Assembly (NCBI RefSeq): GCF_030815975.1
Contig: NZ_JAUSXL010000002.1
Location: forward strand, 2,592,501-2,656,500
DNA length: 64,000 bases
Reading direction: 5' to 3'
Source of the DNA: Variovorax paradoxus
GTDB taxonomy: Bacteria > Pseudomonadota > Gammaproteobacteria > Burkholderiales > Burkholderiaceae_C
Shown here piece after piece: positions 50,332-60,318 of the stretch; within the stretch, counting starts at the first letter, position 1; the number at the start of each line of letters is the position of its first letter. A program made the translations under genes and the position numbers. The notes below the pieces were generated by a model. It saw only the letters and a list, made by a program, of their open reading frames with translations, ran no database searches and was not told the DNA's origin.

Positions 50332-51504
50332 ATGCACGATCCCGGCCTGAACTTCGACCTGGGCGACACCATCGACTCGCTGCGCAGCGCGATCCAGGAC
50401 TTTGCCGCTCATGAGATCGCCCCGCGCGCCGCCGACATCGACTGCGACAACCTGTTTCCGCACGACCTCTGGCAGAAGCTCGGCGAGCTCGGTCTGCACG
50501 GCATGACGGTGAAGGAAGAGTTCGGCGGCACCGAGCTGGGCTACCTGGCCCACATCGTGGCGATGGAAGAAGTCTCGCGCGCCTCGGCCTCGGTCGGCCT
50601 TTCGTACGGCGCGCACTCCAACCTGTGCGTGAACCAGATCCACCGCAACGGCAGCGATGCGCAGAAGAAGAAGTACCTGCCCAAGCTCGTGAGCGGCGAG
50701 CACGTCGGCGCCCTGGCCATGAGCGAGCCCAACGCCGGCTCCGACGTGGTGAGCATGAAGCTCAAGGCCGAGAAGAAGAACGGCTATTACGTGCTCAACG
50801 GCGGCAAGATGTGGATCACCAACGGCGGCGACGCCGACACGCTGGTGATCTACGCCAAGACCGAACCCGAGATGGGCGCGCGCGGCATGACGGCCTTCAT
50901 TGTCGAGAAGGGCTTTGCGGGCTTCTCGGCCGGCACCAAGCTCGACAAGCTCGGCATGCGCGGCTCCAACACCTACCCGCTGTTCTTCGACAACTGCGAA
51001 GTGCTCGAAGAGAACGTGCTCGGCGGCGAAGGCATGGGCGCGAAGGTGCTGATGAGCGGCCTCGACTACGAGCGCGCGGTGCTTTCGGGCGGGCCGCTGG
51101 GCATCATGGCGGCCTGCATGGACGCGGTGCTGCCCTTCATTCACGAGCGCAAGCAGTTCGGCCAGAGCATCGGCGAGTTCCAGCTGATGCAGGGCAAGCT
51201 CGCGGACATGTACTCGACCTGGCAGGCCACGCGCGCCTATGTGTACGCGGTCGGCAAAGCCTGCGACCGCAACGACCATGCGCGCACCTTCCGCAAGGAC
51301 GCGGCCGGCGCCATTCTCTATTCGGCCGAGAAGGCGACGTGGATGGCCGGCGAGGCGATCCAGGCCCTGGGCGGCGTGGGGTACACGAAGGACTTTCCGG
51401 TCGAGCGGCTGTGGCGCGATGCCAAGCTGTACGAGATTGGCGCGGGGACGAGCGAGATCCGGCGGATGCTGATCGGGCGCGAGTTGTTCGCTGAAACCGC
51501 CTAG
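50332..51504 (+). CDS. liuA: Isovaleryl-CoA dehydrogenase
   Basis: Oxidises isovaleryl-CoA to 3-methylcrotonyl-CoA in leucine breakdown. The 390-residue flavoprotein has the catalytic Glu in [13 protein letters not shown], the position peculiar to isovaleryl-CoA dehydrogenases, whereas the C-terminal stretch reads [11 protein letters not shown] without Glu. AGAGGAGA precedes the ATG. First of the liu cluster, divergent from an AraC regulator. Confidence 0.94.
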   Translation: MHDPGLNFDLGDTIDSLRSAIQDFAAHEIAPRAADIDCDNLFPHDLWQKLGELGLHGMTVKEEFGGTELGYLAHIVAMEEVSRASASVGLSYGAHSNLCVNQIHRNGSDAQKKKYLPKLVSGEHVGALAMSEPNAGSDVVSMKLKAEKKNGYYVLNGGKMWITNGGDADTLVIYAKTEPEMGARGMTAFIVEKGFAGFSAGTKLDKLGMRGSNTYPLFFDNCEVLEENVLGGEGMGAKVLMSGLDYERAVLSGGPLGIMAACMDAVLPFIHERKQFGQSIGEFQLMQGKLADMYSTWQATRAYVYAVGKACDRNDHARTFRKDAAGAILYSAEKATWMAGEAIQALGGVGYTKDFPVERLWRDAKLYEIGAGTSEIRRMLIGRELFAETA

Positions 51505-51513
51505 GATGTTTTT

Positions 51514-51627
51514 CTCCCTCCCCTTCCGGGGGAGGGCAGGGGTGGGGGCACGCGGCGTTCGATGAAGCACAGCGCCGAACAAGCGCCGTGTGCCCCCATC
51601 CCAACCTTCCCCCGGAAGGGGAAGGAG
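51514..51627. repeat. Inverted-repeat element, copy B1
   Basis: Between liuA and the acyl-CoA ligase gene. Left arm begins CTCCCTCCCCTTCCGGGGGA, right arm ends TTCCCCCGGAAGGGGAAGGAG (quoted to 20 as TCCCCCGGAAGGGGAAGGAG); the centre is about 30 bases. It matches copy B2 at 62509-62609. The family resembles the CCCTCTCCC / GGGAGAGGG repeats common between proteobacterial genes. Confidence 0.82.
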
Positions 51628-51647
51628 CCAGACAAGGAGACAAGGAC

Positions 51648-53327
51648 ATGAACATGACTGCTGCGCTGGACAAGAGCTACGCCCAAGGCGCCACCGACAT
51701 CCCCCTCATCGAGCAAACCATCGGCGATTTCTTCGACGAGATGGCCGCGAAGCAGCCCGACCGCGAGGCGCTCGTCAGCCGTCACGAAGGCAGGCGCTTC
51801 ACCTACCGCGAACTGCAGGCCGAGTCCAACAAGCTCGCGAGCGCATTGCTGAAGCTGGGGCTCGCACCCGGCGACCGCGTGGGCATCTGGTCGCACAACA
51901 ACGCGCCCTGGGTGCTGATGCAGATCGCGACGGCCAAGGCCGGCCTGATCCTCGTCAACATCAACCCGGCCTACCGCACCTCCGAGCTCGAATACGCGCT
52001 CAACAAGGTCGGCTGCAAGGCGCTGGTGACGATGGCGAAGTTCAAGACCAGCGACTACCTGGGCATGCTGCGCGAACTCGGGCCCAAGCGCCTGCCGCAG
52101 CTGCTTCATACCTTCTGGATCGACAAGCCCGGCGAGAGCGGCGAGCAGCCCGGCATGCAGCGCTTCAGCCAGCTGCTCGCAAGCGGCGATGCGGCCGACC
52201 CGCGCGTGGCCGCCACGCAGAAGACGCTCACGGCCACCGACCCGATCAACATCCAGTTCACCAGCGGCACCACGGGCTTTCCCAAGGGCGCGACGCTCAC
52301 GCACCGCAACATCCTGAACAACGGCTTCTTCATCGGCGAGTGCATGAAGCTCACGCCCGCCGACAGGCTCTGCATTCCGGTGCCGCTCTACCACTGCTTC
52401 GGCATGGTGCTGGGCAACCTCGCCTGCCTCACGCATGGCTCGGCCATCGTGTATCCGAACGACGGCTTCGATCCGCTCACCGTGCTCGAGACCGTGCAGG
52501 CCGAGAAGTGCACCGGCCTGCATGGCGTGCCCACGATGTTCATTGCCGAGCTGGACCATCCGCGCTTCAAGGAGTTCGACCTGTCCACGCTGCGCACCGG
52601 CATCATGGCCGGCTCGCCGTGCCCGACCGAGGTGATGAAGCGCGTGGTGAATGAAATGCACCTGGGCGAAATCACCATCGCCTACGGCATGACCGAAACC
52701 AGCCCCGTGAGCTGCCAGAGCAGCACCGACACGCCGCTCGACAAGCGCGTGTCCACCGTGGGCACGGTGCAGCCGCACCTGGAGATCAAGATCATCGACC
52801 CCGAGACCGGCGCCATCGTGCCGCGCGGCAGCTCCGGCGAGTTCTGCACGCGCGGCTACTCGGTGATGCACGGCTACTGGGAAGACGAGCCCAGGACCCG
52901 CGAGGCCATCGATGCCGAGCACTGGATGCACACCGGCGACCTGGCGACCATGGACGCCGAGGGCTACGTCAACATCGTCGGCCGCATCAAGGACCTCGTG
53001 ATCCGCGGCGGCGAGAACATCTACCCGCGCGAGATCGAAGAGTTCCTGTATCGCCATCCGAAGGTGCAGGACGTGCAGGTGGTCGGCCTGCCCGACAAAA
53101 AGTACGGCGAGGAGCTGTGCGCATGGATCATCGTCAAGCCCGGCCAGGCTGCGACCGAAGACGAGATCCGCGATTTCTGCAAGGGCCAGATCGCGCACTA
53201 CAAGGTGCCGAGGTACATCCGCTTCGTCACCGAGTTTCCGATGACGGTGACCGGCAAGATCCAGAAATTCAAGATCCGCGAAGCGATGGCCGAGCAGCTC
53301 GGCCTCCAGCAAGAAAAGACAGCATGA
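51648..53327 (+). CDS. Acyl-CoA ligase (AMP-binding), liu-associated
   Basis: A 559-residue adenylate-forming ligase: P-loop [44 protein letters not shown] and the C-terminal Lys in [10 protein letters not shown]. Resembles the ACSF2/AtuH-type medium-chain and branched acyl-CoA synthetases. In the liu cluster it could activate isovalerate, 3-methylcrotonate or acetoacetate. Stop overlaps the liuB start (ATGA). Confidence 0.88.
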   Translation: MNMTAALDKSYAQGATDIPLIEQTIGDFFDEMAAKQPDREALVSRHEGRRFTYRELQAESNKLASALLKLGLAPGDRVGIWSHNNAPWVLMQIATAKAGLILVNINPAYRTSELEYALNKVGCKALVTMAKFKTSDYLGMLRELGPKRLPQLLHTFWIDKPGESGEQPGMQRFSQLLASGDAADPRVAATQKTLTATDPINIQFTSGTTGFPKGATLTHRNILNNGFFIGECMKLTPADRLCIPVPLYHCFGMVLGNLACLTHGSAIVYPNDGFDPLTVLETVQAEKCTGLHGVPTMFIAELDHPRFKEFDLSTLRTGIMAGSPCPTEVMKRVVNEMHLGEITIAYGMTETSPVSCQSSTDTPLDKRVSTVGTVQPHLEIKIIDPETGAIVPRGSSGEFCTRGYSVMHGYWEDEPRTREAIDAEHWMHTGDLATMDAEGYVNIVGRIKDLVIRGGENIYPREIEEFLYRHPKVQDVQVVGLPDKKYGEELCAWIIVKPGQAATEDEIRDFCKGQIAHYKVPRYIRFVTEFPMTVTGKIQKFKIREAMAEQLGLQQEKTA

Positions 53328-54952
53328 GCCAACTCGAAACCAAACTCAACGCCCGCTCGGCCGACTTCCAAGCCAATGCCGCCGCGATGCGCGCGCTGGT
53401 CGACGACCTGCACAAGCAGTTCGCCAAGGTGGAGCAGGGCGGCGGCGAGGCCGCGCGCGCCAAGCACACCGCGCGCGGCAAGCTGCTGCCGCGCGACCGC
53501 GTGGCCGAACTGCTCGACCCCGGCACGCCGTTCCTCGAGATCGCGCCGCTGGCCGCGCATGCGATGTACCTCGATGCCAAGGGCGCAGAGTCCGCACCCG
53601 GCGCGGGCCTCATCGCCGGCATCGGCCGCGTGAACGGCGTCGACTGCATGATCGTCTGCAACGACGCGACGGTGAAGGGCGGCACCTACTACCCGATGAC
53701 GGTCAAGAAGCACCTGCGCGCGCAGGAGATCGCCGAGCAGAACCGCCTGCCCTGCATCTACCTGGTCGACTCGGGCGGAGCCAACCTGCCGAACCAGGAC
53801 GAGGTGTTCCCCGACCGCGACCACTTCGGCCGCATCTTCTACAACCAGGCCAACATGAGCGCCCAGGGCATTGCGCAGATCGCGGTGGTCATGGGCTCGT
53901 GCACGGCCGGCGGCGCCTACGTGCCGGCGATGAGCGACGAGTCGATCATCGTGAAGAACCAGGGCACCATCTTCCTGGGCGGCCCGCCGCTCGTGAAGGC
54001 CGCGACCGGCGAGGTCGTGACGGCCGAGGATCTGGGCGGCGGCGACGTGCACACGCGGCTCTCGGGCGTGGTGGACCACCTGGCGCAAAACGACCTGCAT
54101 GCGCTCGCGCTCGCGCGCTCGGCGGTAGCCAATCTCAATGCGAAGGCCGCGGCGCAGCCGGCGGCGGGGGCAAGTGCAGTGCGCCCACCCGAGTTCCCGC
54201 GCGAAGAGCTCTACGGCGTGATCCCGACCGACACGCGCAAGCCCTTCGATGTGCGCGAGATCATTGCGCGCGTTGTCGACGGCAGCGAGTTCCACGAGTT
54301 CAAGGCCCGCTTCGGCGCCACGCTGGTCTGCGGCTTTGCCGAGATCGAGGGCATGCCGGTGGGCATCATCGCCAACAACGGCATCCTGTTTTCCGAGTCG
54401 GCGCAGAAGGGCGCGCACTTCATCGAGCTGTGCTGCCATCGCAAGACGCCGCTGGTGTTCCTGCAGAACATCACGGGCTTCATGGTGGGCCGCAAGTACG
54501 AGAACGAAGGCATCGCGCGCCACGGCGCCAAGATGGTGACGGCCGTGGCCACCGCCAACGTACCCAAGTTCACGATCATCATCGGCGGCAGCTTCGGCGC
54601 CGGCAACTACGGCATGTGCGGCCGTGCGTACTCACCGCGCTTCCTCTGGATGTGGCCGAACGCGCGCATCAGCGTGATGGGCGGCGAGCAGGCCGCGAGC
54701 GTGCTGGCCACGGTGAAGCGCGATGGCATCGAGCTGAAGGGTGGCAGCTGGAGCAAGGAAGAGGAAGAAGCCTTCAAGGCGCCGATCCGCCAGCAGTACG
54801 AAGACCAGGGCCACCCCTACTACGCGACGGCACGGTTGTGGGACGACGGCATCATCGATCCGGCGGATACGCGGCGGGTGCTGGCGCTGGGCCTTGCTGC
54901 CGCACGCAATGCGCCCATCCCAGAGCCGAAGTTCGGCATCTTCCGGATGTAG
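53324..54952 (+). CDS. liuB: Methylcrotonyl-CoA carboxylase beta subunit (carboxyltransferase)
   Basis: Carboxylates 3-methylcrotonyl-CoA using carboxybiotin from LiuD. The 542-residue protein has both carboxyltransferase halves; signature segments [37 protein letters not shown] and [13 protein letters not shown]. Translation is coupled to the upstream ligase (ATGA). A 334-base gap with inverted-repeat copy A2 separates it from liuC. Confidence 0.95.
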   Translation: MSQLETKLNARSADFQANAAAMRALVDDLHKQFAKVEQGGGEAARAKHTARGKLLPRDRVAELLDPGTPFLEIAPLAAHAMYLDAKGAESAPGAGLIAGIGRVNGVDCMIVCNDATVKGGTYYPMTVKKHLRAQEIAEQNRLPCIYLVDSGGANLPNQDEVFPDRDHFGRIFYNQANMSAQGIAQIAVVMGSCTAGGAYVPAMSDESIIVKNQGTIFLGGPPLVKAATGEVVTAEDLGGGDVHTRLSGVVDHLAQNDLHALALARSAVANLNAKAAAQPAAGASAVRPPEFPREELYGVIPTDTRKPFDVREIIARVVDGSEFHEFKARFGATLVCGFAEIEGMPVGIIANNGILFSESAQKGAHFIELCCHRKTPLVFLQNITGFMVGRKYENEGIARHGAKMVTAVATANVPKFTIIIGGSFGAGNYGMCGRAYSPRFLWMWPNARISVMGGEQAASVLATVKRDGIELKGGSWSKEEEEAFKAPIRQQYEDQGHPYYATARLWDDGIIDPADTRRVLALGLAAARNAPIPEPKFGIFRM

Positions 54953-54993
54953 CCATGGCACCGCTTTTGCGTAATTCGAGTCGATGCGGTCAT

Positions 54994-55262
54994 CGTGCTC
55001 CAGGGCGCGCTCCCGCCGACGGGGTACCTTGCTCCGCGAATGTCCCCCGGCCTGCGGCCTCCTCCTTGATTTCGCTGCGCAAGGCACCCCGCCAGCGAGA
55101 GCGTTATACGGAGCAGTCGTTGATCAGCGGTACACCCGCAGCCTGCCCAAGTGCACAGGGCATCGGGTGCTCCCCGCAGCGAAATCAAGGAGGAGGGCGA
55201 AGCCCGGGGGACATTCGCGGAGGGGAGTACCCGGTGGCCTGTGCACACGCCCCGAATAAACG
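54994..55262. repeat. Long inverted-repeat element, copy A2
   Basis: Second copy of the element at 48858-49137, filling the 334-base gap between liuB and liuC; no gene seen in it. Shared blocks include GCTCCGCGAATGTCCCCCGG, ATTTCGCTGCGC, GTCGTTGATC and GTGCACAGGGCATCGGGTGC, and the right arm GGGGGACATTCGCGGAGGGG. Arms are about 95 bases with a centre of about 70. Roughly four of five bases agree with A1 by eye. Confidence 0.78.
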
Positions 55263-55286
55263 CGCACCGCGCCACGGATCACTGAC

Positions 55287-56075
55287 ATGACCTTCACCAA
55301 ACTGAAACTCGAAACACAGGGCACCGTCGCGCGCATCTGGCTCGACCAGCCCGACGCGCGCAATGCCTTCGACGACATCGTCATCGCCGAGCTGACGCAG
55401 GCCTTCATCGAAACTGGTGCTCAGCCGCAGGTCAAAGCCATCGTGCTCGGCGCCAACGGCCCGGCCTTCTGCGCAGGCGCCAACCTCAACTGGATGCGCC
55501 GCATGGCCGACTACACGCGCGACGAGAACATCGCCGACGCGGGCAAGCTGGCCGCCATGCTGCGCACCATTGCCGAATGCCCCAAGCCCACCATCGCGCG
55601 CGTGCAGGGCGATGTATATGCGGGCGGCATGGGGCTGGTCGCGGCCTGCGACATGGCGGTGAGCGTGGACACCGCGTGGTATTGCCTGAGCGAGGTCAAG
55701 ATCGGCCTCGTGCCCGCGACCATCAGCCCGTACGTGCTGCGTGCCATGGGCACGCGCGCCTCGCAGCGCTACTTCCTCACGGCGGAGCGCTTCACGGCCG
55801 CCGAGGCGTACCGCATCGGCTTCGTGCATGAAGTGGTGGCGGCCGATGCGCTCGATGCCAAGGTCGACGAGCTGCTGAAGGCGCTCACCAGCGCCAGCCC
55901 GGCCGCGGTGCGTGCCTGCAAGCAACTGATCGCCGACGTGGACGGCCGCGAGATCGACGACGCGCTGATCGCGAAGACGGTCGAAGGCATTGCCGACATC
56001 CGAGCCAGCGAAGAAGGCCGCGAGGGCGTGCAGGCCTTCCTTCAGAAGCGCAAGCCGTCCTGGCTGGGCCACTGA
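55287..56075 (+). CDS. liuC: Methylglutaconyl-CoA hydratase
   Basis: Hydrates 3-methylglutaconyl-CoA to HMG-CoA. The 262-residue crotonase has the oxyanion-hole segments GPAFCAGANLNWMRRM and DVYAGGMGLVAACD and the conserved SEVKIGLVPATISPYV. Position between liuB and liuD sets the substrate. There is no good Shine-Dalgarno before the ATG (GGATCACTGAC), perhaps a result of the insertion of repeat A2 just upstream. Confidence 0.92.
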   Translation: MTFTKLKLETQGTVARIWLDQPDARNAFDDIVIAELTQAFIETGAQPQVKAIVLGANGPAFCAGANLNWMRRMADYTRDENIADAGKLAAMLRTIAECPKPTIARVQGDVYAGGMGLVAACDMAVSVDTAWYCLSEVKIGLVPATISPYVLRAMGTRASQRYFLTAERFTAAEAYRIGFVHEVVAADALDAKVDELLKALTSASPAAVRACKQLIADVDGREIDDALIAKTVEGIADIRASEEGREGVQAFLQKRKPSWLGH

Positions 56076-56085
56076 GCGCAACGCG

Positions 56086-56757
56086 ATGAACGCACTCGAC
56101 ATGCCCCAGCTGCTCGCGCTGGCCGCGGCCATCGGCTGGGCCAGCGGGGTGCGGCTGTACCTGGTCGTGCTGCTGACCGGGCTGGCCGGCTACTTCGGCT
56201 GGGTGCCGCTGCCTAGCGGGCTGCAGCTGCTGGCGCATCCGGTGGTCATCGCGGCCAGCGGCTTCATGGTGTTCATCGAGTTCTTCGCCGACAAGATCCC
56301 CGGCCTCGATTCGCTGTGGGACGTGGTGCATACGGCCATCCGCATTCCCGCCGGCGCGGCGCTCGCGGCCAGCGTGTTCGGCTCCGACCACGGTGCGATG
56401 GCCATCGTGGCCGCGCTCGTGGGCGGCGGCTTTGCGGCCACCGCGCATGCGGCCAAGGCCACGACGCGTGCGGCCATCAACACATCGCCCGAGCCGTTCT
56501 CGAACGTGGGCGCGTCGCTGGTCGAGGACACGATGGTGCCAACCGGGCTGTGGCTCGCGGTGGCGCATCCGCTGGTCTTCCTGGTGCTGTTCGTCCTGGT
56601 ACTGGTGCTCAGCGTGTGGCTCATCCGCAAGAGCTGGCGTTTTCTCAGGGCGCTGTTCACCCGCGTGGCCCGCATCTTCAGCGGCCGGCCCGATCCGGGC
56701 GTCACGCCCGCGTTTCAACTGAAAAAGAATCCTCCGGGAGACACTCCGAATGTTTAA
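56086..56757 (+). CDS. DUF4126 membrane protein
   Basis: A 223-residue membrane protein with about five hydrophobic segments and the DUF4126 core (AAIGWASGVRLYLVVLLTGL, FFADKIPGLDSLWDVVHTAI). Function unknown. It starts 10 bases behind liuC and its stop lies inside the biotin carboxylase remnant. Genes of this family are found inside liu clusters of related bacteria as far as I recall, so a link to the carboxylase is possible but unproven. Confidence 0.83.
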   Translation: MNALDMPQLLALAAAIGWASGVRLYLVVLLTGLAGYFGWVPLPSGLQLLAHPVVIAASGFMVFIEFFADKIPGLDSLWDVVHTAIRIPAGAALAASVFGSDHGAMAIVAALVGGGFAATAHAAKATTRAAINTSPEPFSNVGASLVEDTMVPTGLWLAVAHPLVFLVLFVLVLVLSVWLIRKSWRFLRALFTRVARIFSGRPDPGVTPAFQLKKNPPGDTPNV

Positions 56758-56875
56758 GAAGATACTCGTCGCCAACCGTGGTGACCAGCCGCAAAGCGGC
56801 GCAGCGGCGAAGCCAAATTGCCTGGCACGCGCAGCGTGCGCAGGCGAATTCACCGCGAAAGCCCTCCATGTTTAA
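56750..56875 (+). pseudogene. 5' remnant of a biotin carboxylase gene (41-codon frame)
   Basis: Reads MFKKILVANRGD, the start of a biotin carboxylase, then 29 unrelated residues and a stop. The first 36 bases repeat the liuD start (MFKKILIANRGE) with six mostly silent differences, so it is an old copy, not a recent duplication. It overlaps the DUF4126 stop and its own stop lies in the liuD start codon region: both junctions have the same ATGTTTAA overlap. Bases after the match contain short palindromes such as CCGCAAAGCGG. Confidence 0.65.
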
Positions 56876-58871
56876 AAAGATCCTGATCGCCAATCGCGGT
56901 GAAATCGCCTGCCGCGTTGCGGCCACTGCCCGCCGCATGGCGATCCGCACCGTGGCCGTGTATTCCGACGCCGACGCGCATGCCAACCACGTGCGCGCCT
57001 GCGACGAGTCGGTGCACCTCGGCGGCAGCGCGCCCAAGGACAGCTACCTGCGCTGGGAAAAGATCCTCGAAGCGGCCAAGGCCACGGGCGCCGAGGCCGT
57101 GCATCCGGGCTACGGCTTCCTGAGTGAGAACGAGGAGTTCGCGCAGGCCTGCGCCGACGCGGGCCTGGTCTTCATCGGCCCGCCGCCTTCGGCCATCAAG
57201 GCGATGGGCCTCAAGGCCGAGTCGAAGCAGCTGATGGAAAAGGCCGGCGTGCCGCTGGTGCCGGGATACCACGGCCACGACCAGAACCCGCAGCTGCTGC
57301 AGCGCGAGGCCGACCGCATCGGCTATCCGGTGCTCATCAAGGCCAGCGCGGGCGGCGGCGGCAAGGGCATGCGCGCGGTCGACAGGGCCGAGGACTTTGC
57401 CGCGGCGCTCGCCTCGTGCCAGCGCGAAGCGATCAACAGCTTCGGCGACGATGCGGTGCTGATCGAGAAATACGTGCAGCGGCCGCGCCACATCGAGATC
57501 CAGGTGTTCGGCGACACGCACGGCAACTACGTCTACCTGTTCGAGCGCGACTGCTCGGTGCAGCGCCGCCACCAGAAGGTGCTCGAAGAGGCGCCCGCGC
57601 CCGGCATGACCGAAGCGATGCGCAAGCAGATGGGCGAGGCGGCGGTGGCTGCGGCGCGCGCGGTGAACTACGTGGGTGCGGGAACGGTGGAGTTCATCGT
57701 CGAGCAGCGCGAAGGCGGCGAAATGAACTTTTTCTTCATGGAGATGAACACACGGCTGCAGGTGGAGCATCCCGTGACCGAAGCCATCACGGCCCTCGAT
57801 CTCGTCGAATGGCAACTGCGCGTGGCCTCGGGCGAGGCGCTGCCCGCGAAGCAGGCGGAACTGCAAATCCACGGCCACGCGATCGAGGCGCGCATCTGTG
57901 CCGAGAATCCCGACAACAACTTCCTGCCTGCGACAGGCAGCTTGCGCGTCTACCGCAAGCCGCAGGCCACCGCATTCCAGCGCAGCCGCGTGCGCATCGA
58001 CGATGGCGTGCGCGAGGGCGGCGAGATCTCGCCCTTCTACGACTCGATGATCGCCAAGCTGATCGTGCACGGCAGCACGCGCGCCGAGGCGCTGGCGCGG
58101 CTCGACGCGGCGCTGGCGCAGGTGCAGATCGTGGGCGTATCGACCAACGTGCAGTTCCTGCGCGGCATCCTCGCGACCGAATCATTCTCGAAAGCCAACC
58201 TCGACACCGCGCTGATCGAGCGCGAGCGCGCCGTGCTGTTCGACCGCGAGGCACTGGGCCTGCCGCTGGCCGCGGCCGCCGCCATCACGCGCACGCTGAT
58301 CACCGAGCGGCCGGTTGGCGCGCCCGATCCGTTCGAGCGGCGCGACGGCTGGCGCTCGCATGGCGAGTACCGGCGCCACTTCGACTTCGAATTTCGCGGC
58401 GCCGAGCAGACGGCGCTGCTGACCTACAGGCGCGACGGCAGCCTGTGGCTCGAAGCCGGCGGCGTGCAGGGTCCGCTGGTCGTGGGCCAGTTCCCGACGG
58501 GCGAGTTCGAGGTCGAATTCGCCGGCACGCGGCAGACGCTCGATGTGCACCTGGACGGCGCCACGGCCCATGTTTTCGCCTCGAAGGGCGCCACGAAGAT
58601 CACGGCGATCGACCGCCTGGCCCATGCCGGCGACACCCACGCCGAAGTCGGCCGGCTCACGGCGCCGATGCCCGGCAAGGTCGTCTCTTTCGCGGTCAAG
58701 GCCGGCGACAAGGTCAGCCGCGGTCAGCCGCTGGCGGTGATGGAGGCCATGAAGATGGAGCACACCATTGCCGCGCCGGCCGACGGCACGGTGGAAGAAC
58801 TGATGTTCTCGCCCGGCGAGCAGGTGGCCGAGGGCGAAGAGCTGCTGCGAATGGCTGCGGTGGCGGCCTGA
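56868..58871 (+). CDS. liuD: Methylcrotonyl-CoA carboxylase alpha subunit (biotin carboxylase/BCCP)
   Basis: Biotin-carrying subunit of methylcrotonyl-CoA carboxylase, 667 residues: N-terminal biotin carboxylase (MFKKILIANRGEIACRVA, KASAGGGGKGMR, EMNTRLQVEHPVTE) and C-terminal biotinyl domain with VMEAMKMEH (biotin on Lys). Partner is LiuB at 53324. Downstream HMG-CoA lyase (LiuE) is not in the window. Confidence 0.95.
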   Translation: MFKKILIANRGEIACRVAATARRMAIRTVAVYSDADAHANHVRACDESVHLGGSAPKDSYLRWEKILEAAKATGAEAVHPGYGFLSENEEFAQACADAGLVFIGPPPSAIKAMGLKAESKQLMEKAGVPLVPGYHGHDQNPQLLQREADRIGYPVLIKASAGGGGKGMRAVDRAEDFAAALASCQREAINSFGDDAVLIEKYVQRPRHIEIQVFGDTHGNYVYLFERDCSVQRRHQKVLEEAPAPGMTEAMRKQMGEAAVAAARAVNYVGAGTVEFIVEQREGGEMNFFFMEMNTRLQVEHPVTEAITALDLVEWQLRVASGEALPAKQAELQIHGHAIEARICAENPDNNFLPATGSLRVYRKPQATAFQRSRVRIDDGVREGGEISPFYDSMIAKLIVHGSTRAEALARLDAALAQVQIVGVSTNVQFLRGILATESFSKANLDTALIERERAVLFDREALGLPLAAAAAITRTLITERPVGAPDPFERRDGWRSHGEYRRHFDFEFRGAEQTALLTYRRDGSLWLEAGGVQGPLVVGQFPTGEFEVEFAGTRQTLDVHLDGATAHVFASKGATKITAIDRLAHAGDTHAEVGRLTAPMPGKVVSFAVKAGDKVSRGQPLAVMEAMKMEHTIAAPADGTVEELMFSPGEQVAEGEELLRMAAVAA

Positions 58872-58881
58872 ATGCCGCCGC

Positions 58882-59196
58882 TCAGCCCACCACCACTTCG
58901 CTGATCTGCATCACAGGCGCGATGTCGGTGTAGTTCTTGATGTCGCCCAGGATCTCCTTGGCATGCGGGCCGAACGCCGCCTGGAAGGCTTCGGCCGAGT
59001 CGCAGAACACGTGGCACATGCCGACATAGGTCGGCGGTGTGCCCGGCGCGCCGCCTGCCAGCCCCTTGTCGATGGTGTACGACCTGCACGCGTCGCCCAT
59101 GCGCGCCTTCAGGAGCGGCATGTGCTTGTCGCGGTAGTAGGCGTGGTCGAACCGCGCGCCTTCGGTGTAGGGGTACATCACGCTGACTTTGATCAT
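58882..59196 (-). CDS. EthD family protein
   Basis: A 104-residue ferredoxin-like-fold protein with the EthD pattern (SVMYPYTEGARFDHAYYRDKH, quoted to KH; then GMCHVFCDSAEAFQAAFG). Family members assist degradation pathways or remain uncharacterised. Converges on liuD (10 bases) and is divergent from the reductase gene. Confidence 0.82.
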   Translation of the reverse strand: MIKVSVMYPYTEGARFDHAYYRDKHMPLLKARMGDACRSYTIDKGLAGGAPGTPPTYVGMCHVFCDSAEAFQAAFGPHAKEILGDIKNYTDIAPVMQISEVVVG

Positions 59197-59307
59197 GCTT
59201 CGGTCTCCGGGTGTGTCGATGTTCTGGATGGTCGCGCACGAGCATAGAAGAAGGCACCGGGAGGGACAAGCCGCCGATCGGCCGGGGGCCCTAATAAGAT
59301 TCGATTC

Positions 59308-60228
59308 ATGAAAATCATCGTCTCCCTGACCGACAACCGCCCCGAACCCTGGATCGAGGGCCTCCGGGCCGAACTGCCCGATGCACGGATCGAGGCCTGG
59401 AAGCCGGGCGCCGCCCAGGCCGACCACGCGGTGGTGTGGGCGCCGCCTCAGCAGCTGCTCGACGAGCAGCCCGAGCTGCGCGGCCTGTTCAACATCGGCG
59501 CGGGCGTCGATGCGCTGCTCAAGCTGCGCGTGCCGGCGCACACGCGCATCGTGCGGCTCGACGATGCCGGCATGTCGGTGCAGATGGCCGAGTACGTGTG
59601 CCACACGCTGATCCGCCACTTCCGCGAATTCGACGTCTACGAGGCCGATGCGCGCGAAGGCCGCTGGAGCTACCGCAAGCCGAAGCTGCGGCGCGACTTT
59701 CCGGTCGGCATCATGGGCCTGGGCGTGCTCGGCGAGCGCGTGGCCAAGGCCGTGGCGCAGTTCGAGTTTCCGGTGCTGGGCTGGAGCCGTTCGACCAAGG
59801 CCATCGACGGCGTGAAGGTGTTCAGCGGCGAGGCGCAGTTCGACGAGTTCCTGTCGTCCACGCGCGTGCTCGTGAACCTGCTGCCGCTGACCGAAGCCAC
59901 GCGCGGCATCCTCAACCGCAACACGCTCGGCAAGCTGCGGCCGGGCGGCTATCTCATCAGCATTGCGCGCGGCGCGCACCTGGTGGAAGACGACCTGATC
60001 CCGATGCTCGATGCCGGCGAACTGGCCGGTGCCACGCTCGACGTGTTCCAGGTCGAGCCGCTGCCGGCCGGCCACGCCTTCTGGCGCCACCCGAAGATCA
60101 CCGTCACGCCGCACGGCTCGGCGCGCACGCTGCGCGAGGAATCCATCGCCCAGATCGCCGGGAAGATCCGCGCGATGGAACAGGGCCTGCCGGTCAGCGG
60201 CGTGGTCGATCCGGTCCGGGGCTACTGA
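59308..60228 (+). CDS. ghrA: Glyoxylate/hydroxypyruvate reductase A-type dehydrogenase
   Basis: A 306-residue D-2-hydroxyacid dehydrogenase: nucleotide motif GIMGLGVLGERVAKAV, Arg in SIARGAHL, Glu in LDVFQVEPLP and His in TVTPHGSA. The form (short N-terminus, QMAEYVCHTLIRHFR) is that of GhrA. Reduces glyoxylate or hydroxypyruvate with NADPH. No clear operon partner; the IclR gene starts 90 bases on. Confidence 0.9.
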   Translation: MKIIVSLTDNRPEPWIEGLRAELPDARIEAWKPGAAQADHAVVWAPPQQLLDEQPELRGLFNIGAGVDALLKLRVPAHTRIVRLDDAGMSVQMAEYVCHTLIRHFREFDVYEADAREGRWSYRKPKLRRDFPVGIMGLGVLGERVAKAVAQFEFPVLGWSRSTKAIDGVKVFSGEAQFDEFLSSTRVLVNLLPLTEATRGILNRNTLGKLRPGGYLISIARGAHLVEDDLIPMLDAGELAGATLDVFQVEPLPAGHAFWRHPKITVTPHGSARTLREESIAQIAGKIRAMEQGLPVSGVVDPVRGY

Positions 60229-60293
60229 CCGCCTGCGTTACCGACGATTACGCTGAAAGGAGGCACGGGCAGGGCAAACCCTGACGCTTTTGT

Positions 60294-60311
60294 TTTTCAC
60301 ATACGCGAAAA
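60294..60311 (+). promoter_or_regulatory. AT-rich dyad before the IclR gene
   Basis: TTTTC ACATACGC GAAAA in an otherwise GC-rich region, seven bases before the regulator ATG. Likely part of its promoter or an autoregulatory site. No strong Shine-Dalgarno follows. Confidence 0.4.
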
Positions 60312-60318
60312 TTTATTC

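Noticed and set aside
51588-51647. Earlier in-frame start (51588) for the acyl-CoA ligase
   Set aside because: It lies within repeat B1 and would add a proline-rich non-family N-terminus; the ATG at 51648 has a proper ribosome site and matches the family start.
55287-56757. liuC and DUF4126 as part of a mobile insertion between the two A2/remnant junctions
   Set aside because: Both have normal codon use and liuC is an expected member of the cluster, so only the flanking repeat and the remnant look foreign.
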